Origin: Pseudomonas sp. PIC25
Lineage (GTDB): Bacteria > Pseudomonadota > Gammaproteobacteria > Pseudomonadales > Pseudomonadaceae
Assembly: GCF_002286785.1 (NCBI RefSeq)
Contig: NZ_MUJY01000191.1
Span: forward strand, 62,001 to 126,000
Reading direction: 5' to 3'
DNA: 64,000 bases
Shown here: piece after piece, positions 18,319 through 26,817 of the stretch
Layout: every line of letters begins with the position of its first letter
Numbering within the stretch: the stretch's first letter is position 1
Translations under genes and position numbers: made by a program
Notes under the pieces: model-generated
Database searches by the model: none
The model's input: the letters and a program-made list of their open reading frames with translations, nothing else
What the model was told of the DNA's origin: nothing

Positions 18319-18836
18319 TCGAACTGATTCTCGGCGGTGCCCGTTCCGGCAAAAGCCGCCTGGCCGAACGCCTGGCGATGGAAAGCGAGCTGGAGGTCTG
18401 CTATATCGCCACCAGCCAACCGCTTGATGGCGAAATGGCATTGCGTATCGCACGGCACCGTCAACGCCGTCCGGAACACTGGCATCTGGTCGAGGAGCCT
18501 TTGGCGCTGGCGCGCGTGCTGGGCGAGCAAGCCGCTCCCGGTCGTTGCCTGCTGGTGGATTGCCTGACCCTCTGGCTGACCAACCTGCTGATGCTGGACG
18601 ACCCGGTGCGTCTCGACGCCGAGCGCGACGCGCTGCTGGAGTGCCTGCCGCAACTGCCAGGGCGGGTCCTGCTGGTGAGCAACGAGACGGGGTTGGGCGT
18701 GGTGCCGCTCGGCGAGTTGAGCCGGCGTTACGTGGATGAGGCCGGCTGGCTGCATCAGTCGCTGGCCGAGCGCTGCGAGCGGGTGGTCTTTTGTGTGGCG
18801 GGGTTGCCGATGGTCTTGAAAGGAGCACAACTATGA
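18315..18836 (+). CDS. cobP: Adenosylcobinamide kinase / cobinamide-phosphate guanylyltransferase
   Basis: 173 residues. The bifunctional enzyme (CobU in enterics) phosphorylates adenosylcobinamide and adds GMP. The P-loop [17 protein letters not shown] opens the protein; [13 protein letters not shown] carries the conserved His region, and [14 protein letters not shown] and [24 protein letters not shown] complete the family pattern. Length matches the 174-residue reference. ATGA overlaps link it to cobQ and cobU. Confidence 0.95.
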   Translation: MIELILGGARSGKSRLAERLAMESELEVCYIATSQPLDGEMALRIARHRQRRPEHWHLVEEPLALARVLGEQAAPGRCLLVDCLTLWLTNLLMLDDPVRLDAERDALLECLPQLPGRVLLVSNETGLGVVPLGELSRRYVDEAGWLHQSLAERCERVVFCVAGLPMVLKGAQL

Positions 18837-19888
18837 ACCTGTCGTGGTGGGAAGCGGCTTGCCGTCCCCTGGATCTGGAGGCGCAGCGCGAAGCCCTGGC
18901 ACGCCAGGATCAATTGACCAAACCGCGTGGCTCGCTGGGCCGCCTGGAGTCGTTGGCCACCACCCTGGCGGGCTTGCAGGGCACCGCGCGGCCTGCCGTC
19001 GACACACTGTGGATCGCCGTGTTCGCCGGCGACCACGGCGTGGTCGAGGAGGGCGTTTCGGCCTACCCGCAGGCGGTCACCGGGCAGATGCTGCGCAACT
19101 TCGTCGAAGGCGGTGCGGCGGTCAGCGTGCTGGCGCGGCAGCTCGACGCGGCGCTGGAAGTGATCGACCTGGGCACCGCCGTTCCCCTGGAGCCGTTGCC
19201 CAATGTGCGCCACCTCAACCTGGGGCCCGGCACGCAGAATTTCGTCCACGACCAGGCCATGACCTACGCCCAGTGCCTGATCGCCCTCGAGGCCGGTCGC
19301 GACAGCGTGCGCCGTGCCTGCGAGGCGGGAGCGCAGTTGTACATCGGTGGTGAGATGGGCATCGGCAACAGCACGGCCGCCAGCGCCCTGGCCTGTGCCC
19401 TGCTGGACCTGCCGGCGCGGGCGCTGGTCGGGCCCGGCACTGGCCTCGATGCCTCCGGTGTGCGGCACAAGGCGGCAGTGGTGGACTGCGCCCTGGTGCT
19501 GCATGGCGAGCATTTAGCCGATCCGCTGCAATGCCTGCTGCGCCTGGGTGGCTTCGAAATCGCGGCATTGACCGGCGCCTACCTGGCCTGTGCCCAGCAG
19601 GGCCTGCCGGTGCTGGTGGACGGCTTCATCTGCAGCGCCGCCGCCCTGGTCGCCACCTGCCTCAATCCGGGTTGTCGCGACTGGCTGCTGTTCTCCCATC
19701 GAGGGGCCGAGCCGGGGCATGCCCTGATCCTCGAGGCCTTGCAGGCCGAACCGCTGTTCGAACTCGGGCTGCGCCTGGGCGAGGGGAGCGGGGCGGCGCT
19801 GGCGGTGCCGCTGTTGCAGATGGCCTGCCGCCTGCACAACGAAATGGCCACCTTCGCTGAAGCGGCGGTGGCGGATCGTCCGGCATGA
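18833..19888 (+). CDS. cobU: Nicotinate-nucleotide:DMB phosphoribosyltransferase
   Basis: 351 residues. CobU (CobT in enterics) makes alpha-ribazole phosphate from DMB and nicotinate mononucleotide. Signatures are [47 protein letters not shown] and the catalytic-Glu region [17 protein letters not shown]. It directly follows cobP and precedes the ribazole phosphatase whose substrate it produces, both with ATGA overlaps. AGGAG at 18821-18825 gives it an additional ribosome site. Confidence 0.95.
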   Translation: MNLSWWEAACRPLDLEAQREALARQDQLTKPRGSLGRLESLATTLAGLQGTARPAVDTLWIAVFAGDHGVVEEGVSAYPQAVTGQMLRNFVEGGAAVSVLARQLDAALEVIDLGTAVPLEPLPNVRHLNLGPGTQNFVHDQAMTYAQCLIALEAGRDSVRRACEAGAQLYIGGEMGIGNSTAASALACALLDLPARALVGPGTGLDASGVRHKAAVVDCALVLHGEHLADPLQCLLRLGGFEIAALTGAYLACAQQGLPVLVDGFICSAAALVATCLNPGCRDWLLFSHRGAEPGHALILEALQAEPLFELGLRLGEGSGAALAVPLLQMACRLHNEMATFAEAAVADRPA

Positions 19889-20445
19889 ATGTGCAACTGG
19901 ACTTGCTGCGCCATGGCGAGACCGAGCAGGGCGGTGGTTTCCGTGGCAGCCTGGACGATGCGCTGACGCCGGTCGGCTGGGCGCAGATGTGCGCCGCCAT
20001 CGTCGGGGCTGGCCCCTGGGATCGGTTGGTCAGCTCGCCGCTGTCGCGTTGTGCCGACTTCGCCAGGGAGTTGGCTGGAGGGTCTGGCGTGCCGTTGCAC
20101 TTGGAAACGGATTTGCGTGAGTTGCATTTCGGCGCTTGGGAAGGGTGCAGCGCCGCCGAGTTGATGGAGACCGATGCCGAGGCGCTCGGTCGTTTCTGGG
20201 CCGATCCCTATGCCTTCACGCCACCCGACGGAGAAGCGCTGCAGGCTTTCGAGGTTCGCGTATTGACGGCAATGCAGCGGCTGACCCGGCAATTCGCCGG
20301 CGAGCGCATATTGGTGATCACCCATGGCGGCGTGATGCGCCTGCTGCTGGCCCGCGCCCGTGGGCTGGAGCGGCGGGCGCTGCTGTCGGTGGAGGTGGCG
20401 CACGGCTCGCTTCACCGCCTCGAATGGCCGGGCGAGGCGGCATGA
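19885..20445 (+). CDS. Histidine phosphatase, probable alpha-ribazole phosphatase
   Basis: 186 residues. The N-terminal [17 protein letters not shown] has the phospho-histidine RHG motif of the phosphoglycerate-mutase superfamily; [15 protein letters not shown] and [13 protein letters not shown] hold the remaining active-site residues. Placement between cobU and cobV makes removal of phosphate from alpha-ribazole phosphate (CobC of Salmonella) the likely role, although adenosylcobalamin phosphate could also be the substrate. It overlaps both neighbours by four bases. Confidence 0.87.
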   Translation: MNVQLDLLRHGETEQGGGFRGSLDDALTPVGWAQMCAAIVGAGPWDRLVSSPLSRCADFARELAGGSGVPLHLETDLRELHFGAWEGCSAAELMETDAEALGRFWADPYAFTPPDGEALQAFEVRVLTAMQRLTRQFAGERILVITHGGVMRLLLARARGLERRALLSVEVAHGSLHRLEWPGEAA

Positions 20446-21170
20446 CGGACTTCCTGATCGCCTTGCAGTTCCTCACCCGCCTGCCGGTGCGTCTGGCAGG
20501 CATGCCGGCGGCGGAGCAACTGGGCCGTTCGCTGCTCTGGTACCCGGTCGTCGGGGTGCTGCTCGGCGGCGCCTTGCTGCTGCTCGACCGGCTGCTGGAT
20601 GGTGCGCCGCCCTTGCTGCATGCGGGGCTGTTGCTGGCGTTCTGGGCGTTCGCCAGCGGCGCGCTGCATCTCGACGGGTTGGCCGATACGGCGGACGCCT
20701 GGGTGGGCGGGCTCGGCGACCGCGAGCGCACCCTGGCGATCATGAAGGACCCGCGCAGTGGACCCATCGCCGTGGTGGTTCTGGTGATCGTATTGCTGCT
20801 CAAGTTCGCCGCCCTGGCCGCGCTGAGCGACGGCGGGCAATGGGCCGCGCTTCTGCTGGCGCCTGTGCTCGGGCGTACCGCCTTGCTGGCGTTGTTCCTC
20901 TCGACCCCTTACGTGCGCCCGGGCGGTCTTGGCCAGGCCCTGGCCGATCACCTGCCACGGCAGCGGGGCTGGAGTGTGCTCGGCGTGGCGGCCGGGGGTT
21001 GCCTGCTTCTCGGCTGGAGCGGGCTGTTGGCCTTGCTAGCCGCCGTTGCCGTGTTCGGCCTGGCCCGCCAGGGGCTCATGGCGCGTGTGGGCGGGACCAC
21101 CGGCGACACCGCCGGCGCTCTGCTGGAGCTGGTGGAGTGTGGGGTGCTGGTGGTCGTCGCCCTTAGCTAA
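20442..21170 (+). CDS. cobV: Adenosylcobinamide-GDP ribazoletransferase (cobalamin synthase)
   Basis: 242 residues, polytopic inner-membrane protein. CobV/CobS joins adenosylcobinamide-GDP and alpha-ribazole, the last assembly step. The opening FLIALQFLTRLPV, the metal-binding ALHLDGLADTADAWVGG and MKDPRSGPIAVV are diagnostic, as is GGTTGDTAGALLELVE near the end. It closes the operon and ends 13 bases from the convergent Cys-rich gene with no obvious terminator between. The length is typical of pseudomonads. Confidence 0.95.
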   Translation: MTDFLIALQFLTRLPVRLAGMPAAEQLGRSLLWYPVVGVLLGGALLLLDRLLDGAPPLLHAGLLLAFWAFASGALHLDGLADTADAWVGGLGDRERTLAIMKDPRSGPIAVVVLVIVLLLKFAALAALSDGGQWAALLLAPVLGRTALLALFLSTPYVRPGGLGQALADHLPRQRGWSVLGVAAGGCLLLGWSGLLALLAAVAVFGLARQGLMARVGGTTGDTAGALLELVECGVLVVVALS

Positions 21171-21183
21171 CGCCTGGCGGGAC

Positions 21184-21519
21184 TCAAGCCGCCCTCGACA
21201 TCGACTCGCACTCTTCGGCACACCGCTCGCACGCCTGGGCGCACTGCTGGCAGTGCTCGTGCAGGTGCTTGGCGCATTCCTGGCCGCAGGCACGGCAGGC
21301 GATGGCACAGAGGCGGCAGATCTCATCCACCAGGGCGCTCTCGCGACACATCAGGCGCGAGGCGAGGCGGCACATATCGGCGCAGTCGCGGTCCAGTCGT
21401 ATGCAGGTCACCAAGTCCTTGATCATGGCCTCCTGGAGGCAGGCGGCGGCGCAGTGTTCGCAGGCCACGGCGCAGGCGTTGCAGGCTTGGATGCAGGATG
21501 CGTAGCGTTGAGTGCTCAT
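21184..21519 (-). CDS. Cys-rich four-helix-bundle copper-storage-like protein (Csp/DUF326)
   Basis: 111 residues from ATG 21519 with GGAGGAG immediately upstream. About 20 cysteines recur at 3-4 residue intervals in helical blocks: CIQACNACAVACEHCAAAC, CIRLDRDCADMC, CRLCAIACRACGQEC and HCQQCAQACERCAEEC. This is the pattern of Csp proteins, in which Cys-lined helix bundles hold many Cu(I) ions. No signal peptide is seen, so it would be a cytosolic, Csp3-like form. It is divergent from the MarR gene and may share its control region. Confidence 0.85.
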   Translation of the reverse strand: MSTQRYASCIQACNACAVACEHCAAACLQEAMIKDLVTCIRLDRDCADMCRLASRLMCRESALVDEICRLCAIACRACGQECAKHLHEHCQQCAQACERCAEECESMSRAA

Positions 21520-21629
21520 GAATTCTCCTCCGTGGATTTCGGCATAAGGGGTTGACCCGAGTCCGCCGGCGGGGTTCTCGGCAATGGACGGATGGGGATG
21601 TGGTAAACCCTGTTCCACTTTGGTCGCGG

Positions 21630-21664
21630 TTGACGCATAGGCAAATGCGGGTATATACACGCAT
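21630..21664 (+). promoter_or_regulatory. Promoter overlapped by a 20-bp palindromic operator
   Basis: TTGACG (21630-21635) and TATATA (21652-21657) are spaced by 16 bases. The -10 lies inside the palindrome ATGCGgGTATATACaCGCAT (21645-21664), symmetric at 18 of 20 positions. Transcription would start 1-3 bases before the marR ATG at 21667. A MarR protein binding here would block its own promoter, the usual autoregulation of the family. It may also affect the divergent Cys-rich gene. Confidence 0.6.
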
Positions 21665-21666
21665 TC

Positions 21667-22080
21667 ATGTTGCCGACCCAATGTCTCTGTACCAAGCTGC
21701 GCCGCGCCGCGCGCAACGTCACCAAACGCTATGACGATGCCCTCGAAGGCGCCGGCCTCAAGGCTGCCCAGTATTCGTTGCTGCGCCATCTGGAGCGGCT
21801 GGACAAGCCCTGCATCACGAATCTGGCCGAGGCCATGGGCCTCGACCGCAGCACCCTCGGGCGCAACCTGCGGGTATTGGAGAGCGAAGGGCTGATCCGT
21901 CTCGGTGCGTGCAGCGACCAGCGCAATCGCGTGGTGCTGATGACCGACGAGGGCAGGGCGCGCCTGCAACAGGCCCGCGAAGCCTGGGAAGTCGTGCAGG
22001 CGGAGCTGGCCGAGCGCCTTGGCGCGGAAAAGCGTGCGGCGCTGATGGCGCTGCTGGAAGAGTTGGAAACCCTGGATTGA
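21667..22080 (+). CDS. MarR-family transcriptional regulator
   Basis: 137 residues. The winged helix-turn-helix is clear: GLKAAQYSLLRHLERLDKP, ITNLAEAMGLDRSTLGRNLRVLESEGLIRL, then the wing SDQRNRVVLMTDEGRARL. The N-terminus CLCTKLRRAARNVTKRYDDAL, with two Cys, resembles a subgroup that may sense oxidants or electrophiles. It has no ribosome site in front of the ATG and the predicted transcript is leaderless. The MFS gene 80 bases downstream is the probable target, and a palindrome overlaps its own promoter. Confidence 0.9.
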   Translation: MLPTQCLCTKLRRAARNVTKRYDDALEGAGLKAAQYSLLRHLERLDKPCITNLAEAMGLDRSTLGRNLRVLESEGLIRLGACSDQRNRVVLMTDEGRARLQQAREAWEVVQAELAERLGAEKRAALMALLEELETLD

Positions 22081-22160
22081 CCGGAGCGCCGCAGCACGCG
22101 GCGCCGTATAAGCCCGTCGCGGTCTGCCGGCAGACCGGGAGCGGCAATAAGGAGAGTGCG

Positions 22161-23369
22161 ATGAACGCTGTCTGGCGTGCGAGTGTCTGGGTGCTGCTGG
22201 GTGGGTCCCTGATCCTCGCCCTGTCGCTGGGAATCCGCCATGGCTTCGGCTTGTTCCTCCCGCCGATGAGCGCGGAGTTCGGTTGGGGGCGCGAAGTGTT
22301 CGCCTTCGCCATTGCCTTGCAAAACCTGATCTGGGGCCTGACCCAGCCTTTCACCGGCGCCCTGGCCGACCGCCTGGGTGCGATGCGTGTCGTGGTGGTC
22401 GGCGGGGTGCTCTACGGGCTGGGGTTGTTGCTGATGGGGTTCGCCGATTCGCCCTGGTCGCTGTCGCTGAGTGCCGGGTTGCTGATCGGTTTCGGTCTGT
22501 CCGGGACCACCTTCTCGATCATCCTCGGGGCGGTGGGTCGCGCGCTGCCGCCGGAGAAACGCAGCATGGGCATGGGAATCGCCGCGGCGGCCGGCTCGTT
22601 CGGCCAGTTCATCATGCTACCGGGGACCCTGGGGCTGATCGGCTGGCTCGGCTGGTCCTCGGCGCTGATCGCCCTCGGCCTGCTGGTGGCGCTGATCGTT
22701 CCCCTGGCGGCCATGCTGCGTGACCGGCCGCTGCCGGTGCAGGCCCATGAACAGAGCCTCGGCGAGGCGCTGCGCGAGGCTTCCAGCCACAGTGGGTTCT
22801 GGTTGCTGGCGCTGGGCTTCTTCGTCTGCGGCTTCCAGGTGGTGTTCATCGGTGTCCACCTGCCGGCCTATCTGGTGGACCAGCACCTGCCGGCGCAGGT
22901 GGGGACCACGGTCCTGGCACTGGTGGGGCTGTTCAACATCTTTGGCACCTACATCGCCGGTTGGCTCGGCGGGCGGATGTCCAAGCCGCGCCTGCTGACC
23001 GGCCTCTATCTGGTGCGCGCGGTGGTCATCGCGGCATTCATCATGGCGCCGCTGACCGTCTGGAGCGCCTATGCTTTCGGTATCGCCATGGGCCTGCTGT
23101 GGCTTTCGACGGTTCCGCTGACCAACGGCACCGTGGCCACGCTGTTCGGCGTACGCAACCTGTCCATGCTGGGCGGCATCGTCTTCCTGTTCCACCAGAT
23201 CGGCGCTTTCCTCGGCGGATGGCTGGGCGGCTACCTGTACGACCACACCGGCAGCTACGACTTGGTCTGGCAACTATCCATCCTGCTCAGCCTGATGGCC
23301 GCCGCGCTTAACTGGCCGGTGCGCGAACGGCCGGTGGCGCGCCTGCAAGCGGCAGGTAACGCGGCATGA
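22161..23369 (+). CDS. MFS transporter
   Basis: 402 residues with about twelve hydrophobic segments; ATG 22161 follows AAGGAG (22149-22154). The loop after segment 2 reads GALADRLGAMRVVVVGG, the MFS signature-A position. The general look (MSAEFGWGREVFAFAIALQNLIWGLTQPFTGALAD) is that of the monocarboxylate/oxalate-type clade. The substrate is unknown. It is probably co-transcribed with and controlled by the MarR protein. Its stop overlaps the start of a 41-residue membrane peptide. Confidence 0.9.
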   Translation: MNAVWRASVWVLLGGSLILALSLGIRHGFGLFLPPMSAEFGWGREVFAFAIALQNLIWGLTQPFTGALADRLGAMRVVVVGGVLYGLGLLLMGFADSPWSLSLSAGLLIGFGLSGTTFSIILGAVGRALPPEKRSMGMGIAAAAGSFGQFIMLPGTLGLIGWLGWSSALIALGLLVALIVPLAAMLRDRPLPVQAHEQSLGEALREASSHSGFWLLALGFFVCGFQVVFIGVHLPAYLVDQHLPAQVGTTVLALVGLFNIFGTYIAGWLGGRMSKPRLLTGLYLVRAVVIAAFIMAPLTVWSAYAFGIAMGLLWLSTVPLTNGTVATLFGVRNLSMLGGIVFLFHQIGAFLGGWLGGYLYDHTGSYDLVWQLSILLSLMAAALNWPVRERPVARLQAAGNAA

Positions 23370-23491
23370 AAGCCGGCCATCTGTGGCTGGCCAGCGTGCT
23401 GGTGCTGGGTGTGGCCCTGCTGACGCTGGCCTGGTGGGGCTGGCGCCACAGCGGTTTGGCGTTGTTGCAGCTGGGGCTGGGGAGCTGTTGA
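23366..23491 (+). CDS. 41-residue membrane peptide coupled to the MFS gene
   Basis: The ATG at 23366 overlaps the MFS stop by ATGA, so translation is likely coupled. The product begins MKAGHLWLASVLVLGVALL and continues with TLAWWGWRHSGLALL, a single hydrophobic segment with a short Trp-rich end. No family was recognised. The overlap and sensible hydropathy favour a real gene; an accessory or stability role for the transporter is inference. It could also be chance. Confidence 0.5.
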   Translation: MKAGHLWLASVLVLGVALLTLAWWGWRHSGLALLQLGLGSC

Positions 23492-23596
23492 GGTAGTCGC
23501 TGATAGAAGCGTGAGCTATTTTGCAAAATGTTTCCGCGCTGGTGGGTGGCCTTTTGCTAGACTAGCCGCCTTTATCCCTACCCTTAGGAAGTTCCC

Positions 23597-24628
23597 ATGA
23601 TCAAGGAATTGATCCTGGCCAGTCTGTTGGCCGTCAGCGTTTCCCCTGTGTTTGCCGATACCGCCGCCGAAGAGCCTCAGGAAAACCACGAGGAAATTCT
23701 CGTCGACGCCGATGAGGCAGCCGCCGAAGAGGCGGAATACCCCAGCCCCGAAGAGTTCCTCGCCAGCCTGAAGTTCCAGCAGGGCAAGATCGTCATCGGC
23801 GATAACCTGGCGACCCTCGACGTCTCCGACCGCTTCGTGTTCCTCGATGGCCCGGATGCCGAGCGCGTTCTGGTCGAGGCATGGGGCAACCCGCCGAGCG
23901 ATACGCTGCCGCTGGGCATGATCCTGCCGGCCGGCATTTCCCCATTCGCCGAGGAATCCTGGGCCGTCACCGTCGAATACGAGGAAAGTGGCTACGTCTC
24001 CGACGAAGACGCCGCCGACATCGACTACGACGAAATGCTCGAAGGCATGAAAGAAGACACCGTGGCCGATAACACCTGGCGCAGCGAGAACGGCTACGAA
24101 AGCGTCGAGCTGGTCGGCTGGGCCGCCAAGCCGCACTACGATGCCGCCGGCAAGAAACTGCACTGGGCCAAGGAGCTCAAGTTCGGCGAGGCCGAGGAAA
24201 ACACCCTCAACTACAACATCCGCGTGCTGGGCCGCAAAGGCGTGCTGGTGCTGAACTTCATCGCCAACATGAACCAACTGCCGGACATCGAGCGTAACCT
24301 GCCGGAAGTCCTGGCCATGACCGAGTTCAACCAGGGCAGCCGTTACGCCGACTTCAACCCCGACCTCGACGAAGTCGCCGCCTACGGTCTGGGCGCACTG
24401 ATCGCCGGCAAGGTCGCCGCCAAGACCGGCCTGCTGGCCATGCTTCTGATCCTGCTGAAGAAGTTCTGGATTGTGCCCGTCGCCATCGGCGGCTGGGTCA
24501 TGTCCCGTCTGCGCGGCAAGAAAAGCGAGCCGGCACCGGTCGTGACGCCGAAAGAACCCGAGCCGGTGCAGCCCAGCACGCCCGCGCAGAGCGTGATGGA
24601 CCTGAACAAGGATGAGCCGAAGGCTTGA
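23597..24628 (+). CDS. DUF2167 membrane-anchored protein
   Basis: 343 residues. A signal peptide (MIKELILASLLAVSVSPVFA) is followed by an acidic linker and a soluble domain of about 230 residues. Near the C-terminus are two hydrophobic stretches (GALIAGKVAA; LLAMLLILLKKFWIVPVAI), then a Pro-rich tail. Motifs such as GKIVIGDNLATLDVSDRFVFL and SVELVGWAAKPHYD are those of DUF2167, whose function is unknown. It stands as its own unit, with TAGGAAG before the ATG and a strong terminator after it. Confidence 0.85.
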   Translation: MIKELILASLLAVSVSPVFADTAAEEPQENHEEILVDADEAAAEEAEYPSPEEFLASLKFQQGKIVIGDNLATLDVSDRFVFLDGPDAERVLVEAWGNPPSDTLPLGMILPAGISPFAEESWAVTVEYEESGYVSDEDAADIDYDEMLEGMKEDTVADNTWRSENGYESVELVGWAAKPHYDAAGKKLHWAKELKFGEAEENTLNYNIRVLGRKGVLVLNFIANMNQLPDIERNLPEVLAMTEFNQGSRYADFNPDLDEVAAYGLGALIAGKVAAKTGLLAMLLILLKKFWIVPVAIGGWVMSRLRGKKSEPAPVVTPKEPEPVQPSTPAQSVMDLNKDEPKA

Positions 24629-24652
24629 TGCGCCGAGGCTGTCGCTGAAAGG

Positions 24653-24683
24653 AAAGGCCGGACTTCATGTCCGGCCTTTTCGT
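24653..24683 (+). terminator. Rho-independent terminator after DUF2167
   Basis: AAAGGCCGGAC and GTCCGGCCTTT form a perfect 11-bp stem around TTCAT, followed by TTTTCG. It separates the DUF2167 gene from the lipase operon. Confidence 0.9.
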
Positions 24684-24798
24684 TTGTATCCCTTCACCCA
24701 TCTGGGCGATAGGTCGGGGAAGGGTGCTTCCCTAGACTGCCTCCACGCCCGGATGCCGTTCCCCCGGCGTGCCACAACAAAAACAACGGAGGCACTCC

Positions 24799-25728
24799 AT
24801 GCGTCGAGTCATTTCCACTGCTTTGGCCACCCTGGCCCTGGCGGGCGCTATCGAAGCGCAAGCCAGCGGATACACCCAGACCAGATATCCCATCGTGCTG
24901 GTGCACGGTATTACCGGTTTCGACACCATCGGTGGCTTGGTCAATTACTTCCACACCATTCCCTGGAACCTGGAGCGCGACGGCGCCAAGGTGTATGTCG
25001 CCAGTGTGGCCGCGTTCAACGATAGCGAGCAGCGCGGCGCGGCGCTGGCGCAGCAGATCGTGCCCTGGGCGACGGCCAATGGCGGCAAGGTCAACCTGAT
25101 CGGACACAGCCAGGGCTCGCCGACCTCGCGGGTAGCGGCTTCGCTGCGGCCGGACCTGGTGGCGTCGGTGACTTCCGTCAACGGCGTGAACAAGGGTTCG
25201 AAGGTGGCGGATGTGATACGTGGCGCCATTCCGGCGAACGGTGCCATCGAGGGCGGAGCTGCTGCCTTGGCTAATGCATTGGGAGCGATGATCAATCTGC
25301 TCTCCGGCAGCAGCAATCCGCAGAACGCCATCGCTGCGCTGGGAACGCTGACGACTGCGGGTACCGCCGCGCTGAATAGCCGTCATCCGTGGGGCGTGAA
25401 CACCTCCAGCTACTGCGCTAAATCCACCGAAGTGCACAACGTGCGCGGTTATGACATCCGCTACTTCTCCTGGACCGGCAATACCGCCTACACCAACGTG
25501 CTGGACGCCGTGGACCCGTTCCTGGCGATCACCGGGCTGGCCTTCGGCAGCGAGAAGAACGATGGTTTGGTGGGCGTCTGTTCCACCTACCTGGGTTCGG
25601 TGCTGGGTGACACCTACAACATGAACCACGTGGATGCGATCAACCATCTGTTCGGCCTGCGCGGCTGGACCGATCCGGTCTCGCTGTATCGCCAGCATGC
25701 CAATCGCCTGAAGAACAAGGGCGTCTGA
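24799..25728 (+). CDS. lipA: Secreted triacylglycerol lipase, family I
   Basis: 309 residues from ATG 24799, CGGAGG upstream. The signal peptide ends EAQAS. The oxyanion loop is VLVHGITGFD and the nucleophile is Ser104 in GHSQGSP; Asp (AVDPFLAI or KNDGLVGV) and His (MNHVDAINHLFG) complete the triad and calcium site. Two cysteines (YCAKS, VCSTYLG) should form the disulfide known in these lipases. Length is close to the 311-residue P. aeruginosa LipA. It would leave the cell by type II secretion after folding by the chaperone encoded 42 bases downstream. Confidence 0.94.
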   Translation: MRRVISTALATLALAGAIEAQASGYTQTRYPIVLVHGITGFDTIGGLVNYFHTIPWNLERDGAKVYVASVAAFNDSEQRGAALAQQIVPWATANGGKVNLIGHSQGSPTSRVAASLRPDLVASVTSVNGVNKGSKVADVIRGAIPANGAIEGGAAALANALGAMINLLSGSSNPQNAIAALGTLTTAGTAALNSRHPWGVNTSSYCAKSTEVHNVRGYDIRYFSWTGNTAYTNVLDAVDPFLAITGLAFGSEKNDGLVGVCSTYLGSVLGDTYNMNHVDAINHLFGLRGWTDPVSLYRQHANRLKNKGV

Positions 25729-25770
25729 GATGACGGAGGGCCCGAGCGGCCCTCCAGCGGAGCGATTCCC

Positions 25771-26799
25771 ATGTTTCCACGATCCTGGTTTCTGGCCAGC
25801 GTCGCCCTGGCCCTGGTTTGCGCCGGTGCGGTGCTGTACTGGCAATGGCCGGCGACGCCGGAAGTCGCGACGTCGAGCCGGATGGTCGCCAGCCTCGCGC
25901 CGGCGCCGCTTGGCGTCGTACCGCTGCCATCCCGGGCGCAGGACGCGCCGTCCGTGCAACGACCGACGATACCGGCGATGGCGGACACCGAGATCGATGG
26001 CGAACTGACGATGGACGCCGCCGGCAACCTGGTGCTGAGTCTGCGGGTACGCGATTACCTCGACTATTTCCTCAGCGCCGCCGAGCGGATCGGGCTGGAG
26101 CCTGCGGTAGCGGCTATGGTGGACGATGCCGGCCGGCGTCTGCGCGAGCCGGCGCTCGGGCAGTTTTCCCGGCTGCTGGCCGATTACATGGATTACAAGC
26201 GCGCCAGCCTGGCGCTCATGCAGCAGCCGCTGGATTCGTCGCAGAGCCAGCCGCAGGCGCTGGAGGACGCGTTTCAGCGCCTTGCCCGGTTGCGCCGGGA
26301 ACACATGGACGCTGTCGCGGTGGAGGCATTCTTCGGCGCCGAGGAGGCCTACGCGCGCTACACCCTGGACAGCCTCGCACTGCAGGCCCGCGATGACCTC
26401 TCCGGCGAAGATAAGGCGCAGGCCATCGAGGCGTTGCGCGCACAACTGCCGGAGGCCATGCGTGCCAGCGAAGCGCTGGCCGTGCAGGAGGAAAGCGAGC
26501 GGCTGTGGCAGGAAGGGGCGAGCGAGGAGCAGGTGCGCGATTTCCTCGCCATGACCTATGATCCGCCCACGGTCGAACGGCTGCTCGCCGAGCAGCGGGC
26601 CGAGCGGCTTTGGAAGCAGCGCTATGCGGCGTACCGGAGCGAACTCGCCGGCCTGCGTGGCAACGGACTGAGCGAGGCGGACCGGGAGCGGGAAAGCCGG
26701 CTCCTGCGCCAGCGGCTGTTCAGCGCCGATGACCTGCACCGGGTGGAAACCTATGACGCGATTGCCGCCAAACAGGAGCTTGCCGATTCCGGCCATTGA
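25771..26799 (+). CDS. lifO: Lipase-specific foldase
   Basis: 342 residues. An N-terminal membrane anchor (FLASVALALVCAGAVLYW) is followed by a Pro/Ala-rich variable linker, then the helical foldase body. The helix that holds the family motif RxxFDY reads RDYLDYFLSAAERIG here, with Leu in place of Phe. FGAEEAYARYTLDSLAL and the C-terminal DLHRVETYDAI fit the LifO family. It acts in the periplasm to fold the lipase made just upstream. Spacing and strand indicate one operon. Confidence 0.92.
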   Translation: MFPRSWFLASVALALVCAGAVLYWQWPATPEVATSSRMVASLAPAPLGVVPLPSRAQDAPSVQRPTIPAMADTEIDGELTMDAAGNLVLSLRVRDYLDYFLSAAERIGLEPAVAAMVDDAGRRLREPALGQFSRLLADYMDYKRASLALMQQPLDSSQSQPQALEDAFQRLARLRREHMDAVAVEAFFGAEEAYARYTLDSLALQARDDLSGEDKAQAIEALRAQLPEAMRASEALAVQEESERLWQEGASEEQVRDFLAMTYDPPTVERLLAEQRAERLWKQRYAAYRSELAGLRGNGLSEADRERESRLLRQRLFSADDLHRVETYDAIAAKQELADSGH

Positions 26800-26817
26800 T
26801 GCGGATGGCCCTCGGTC

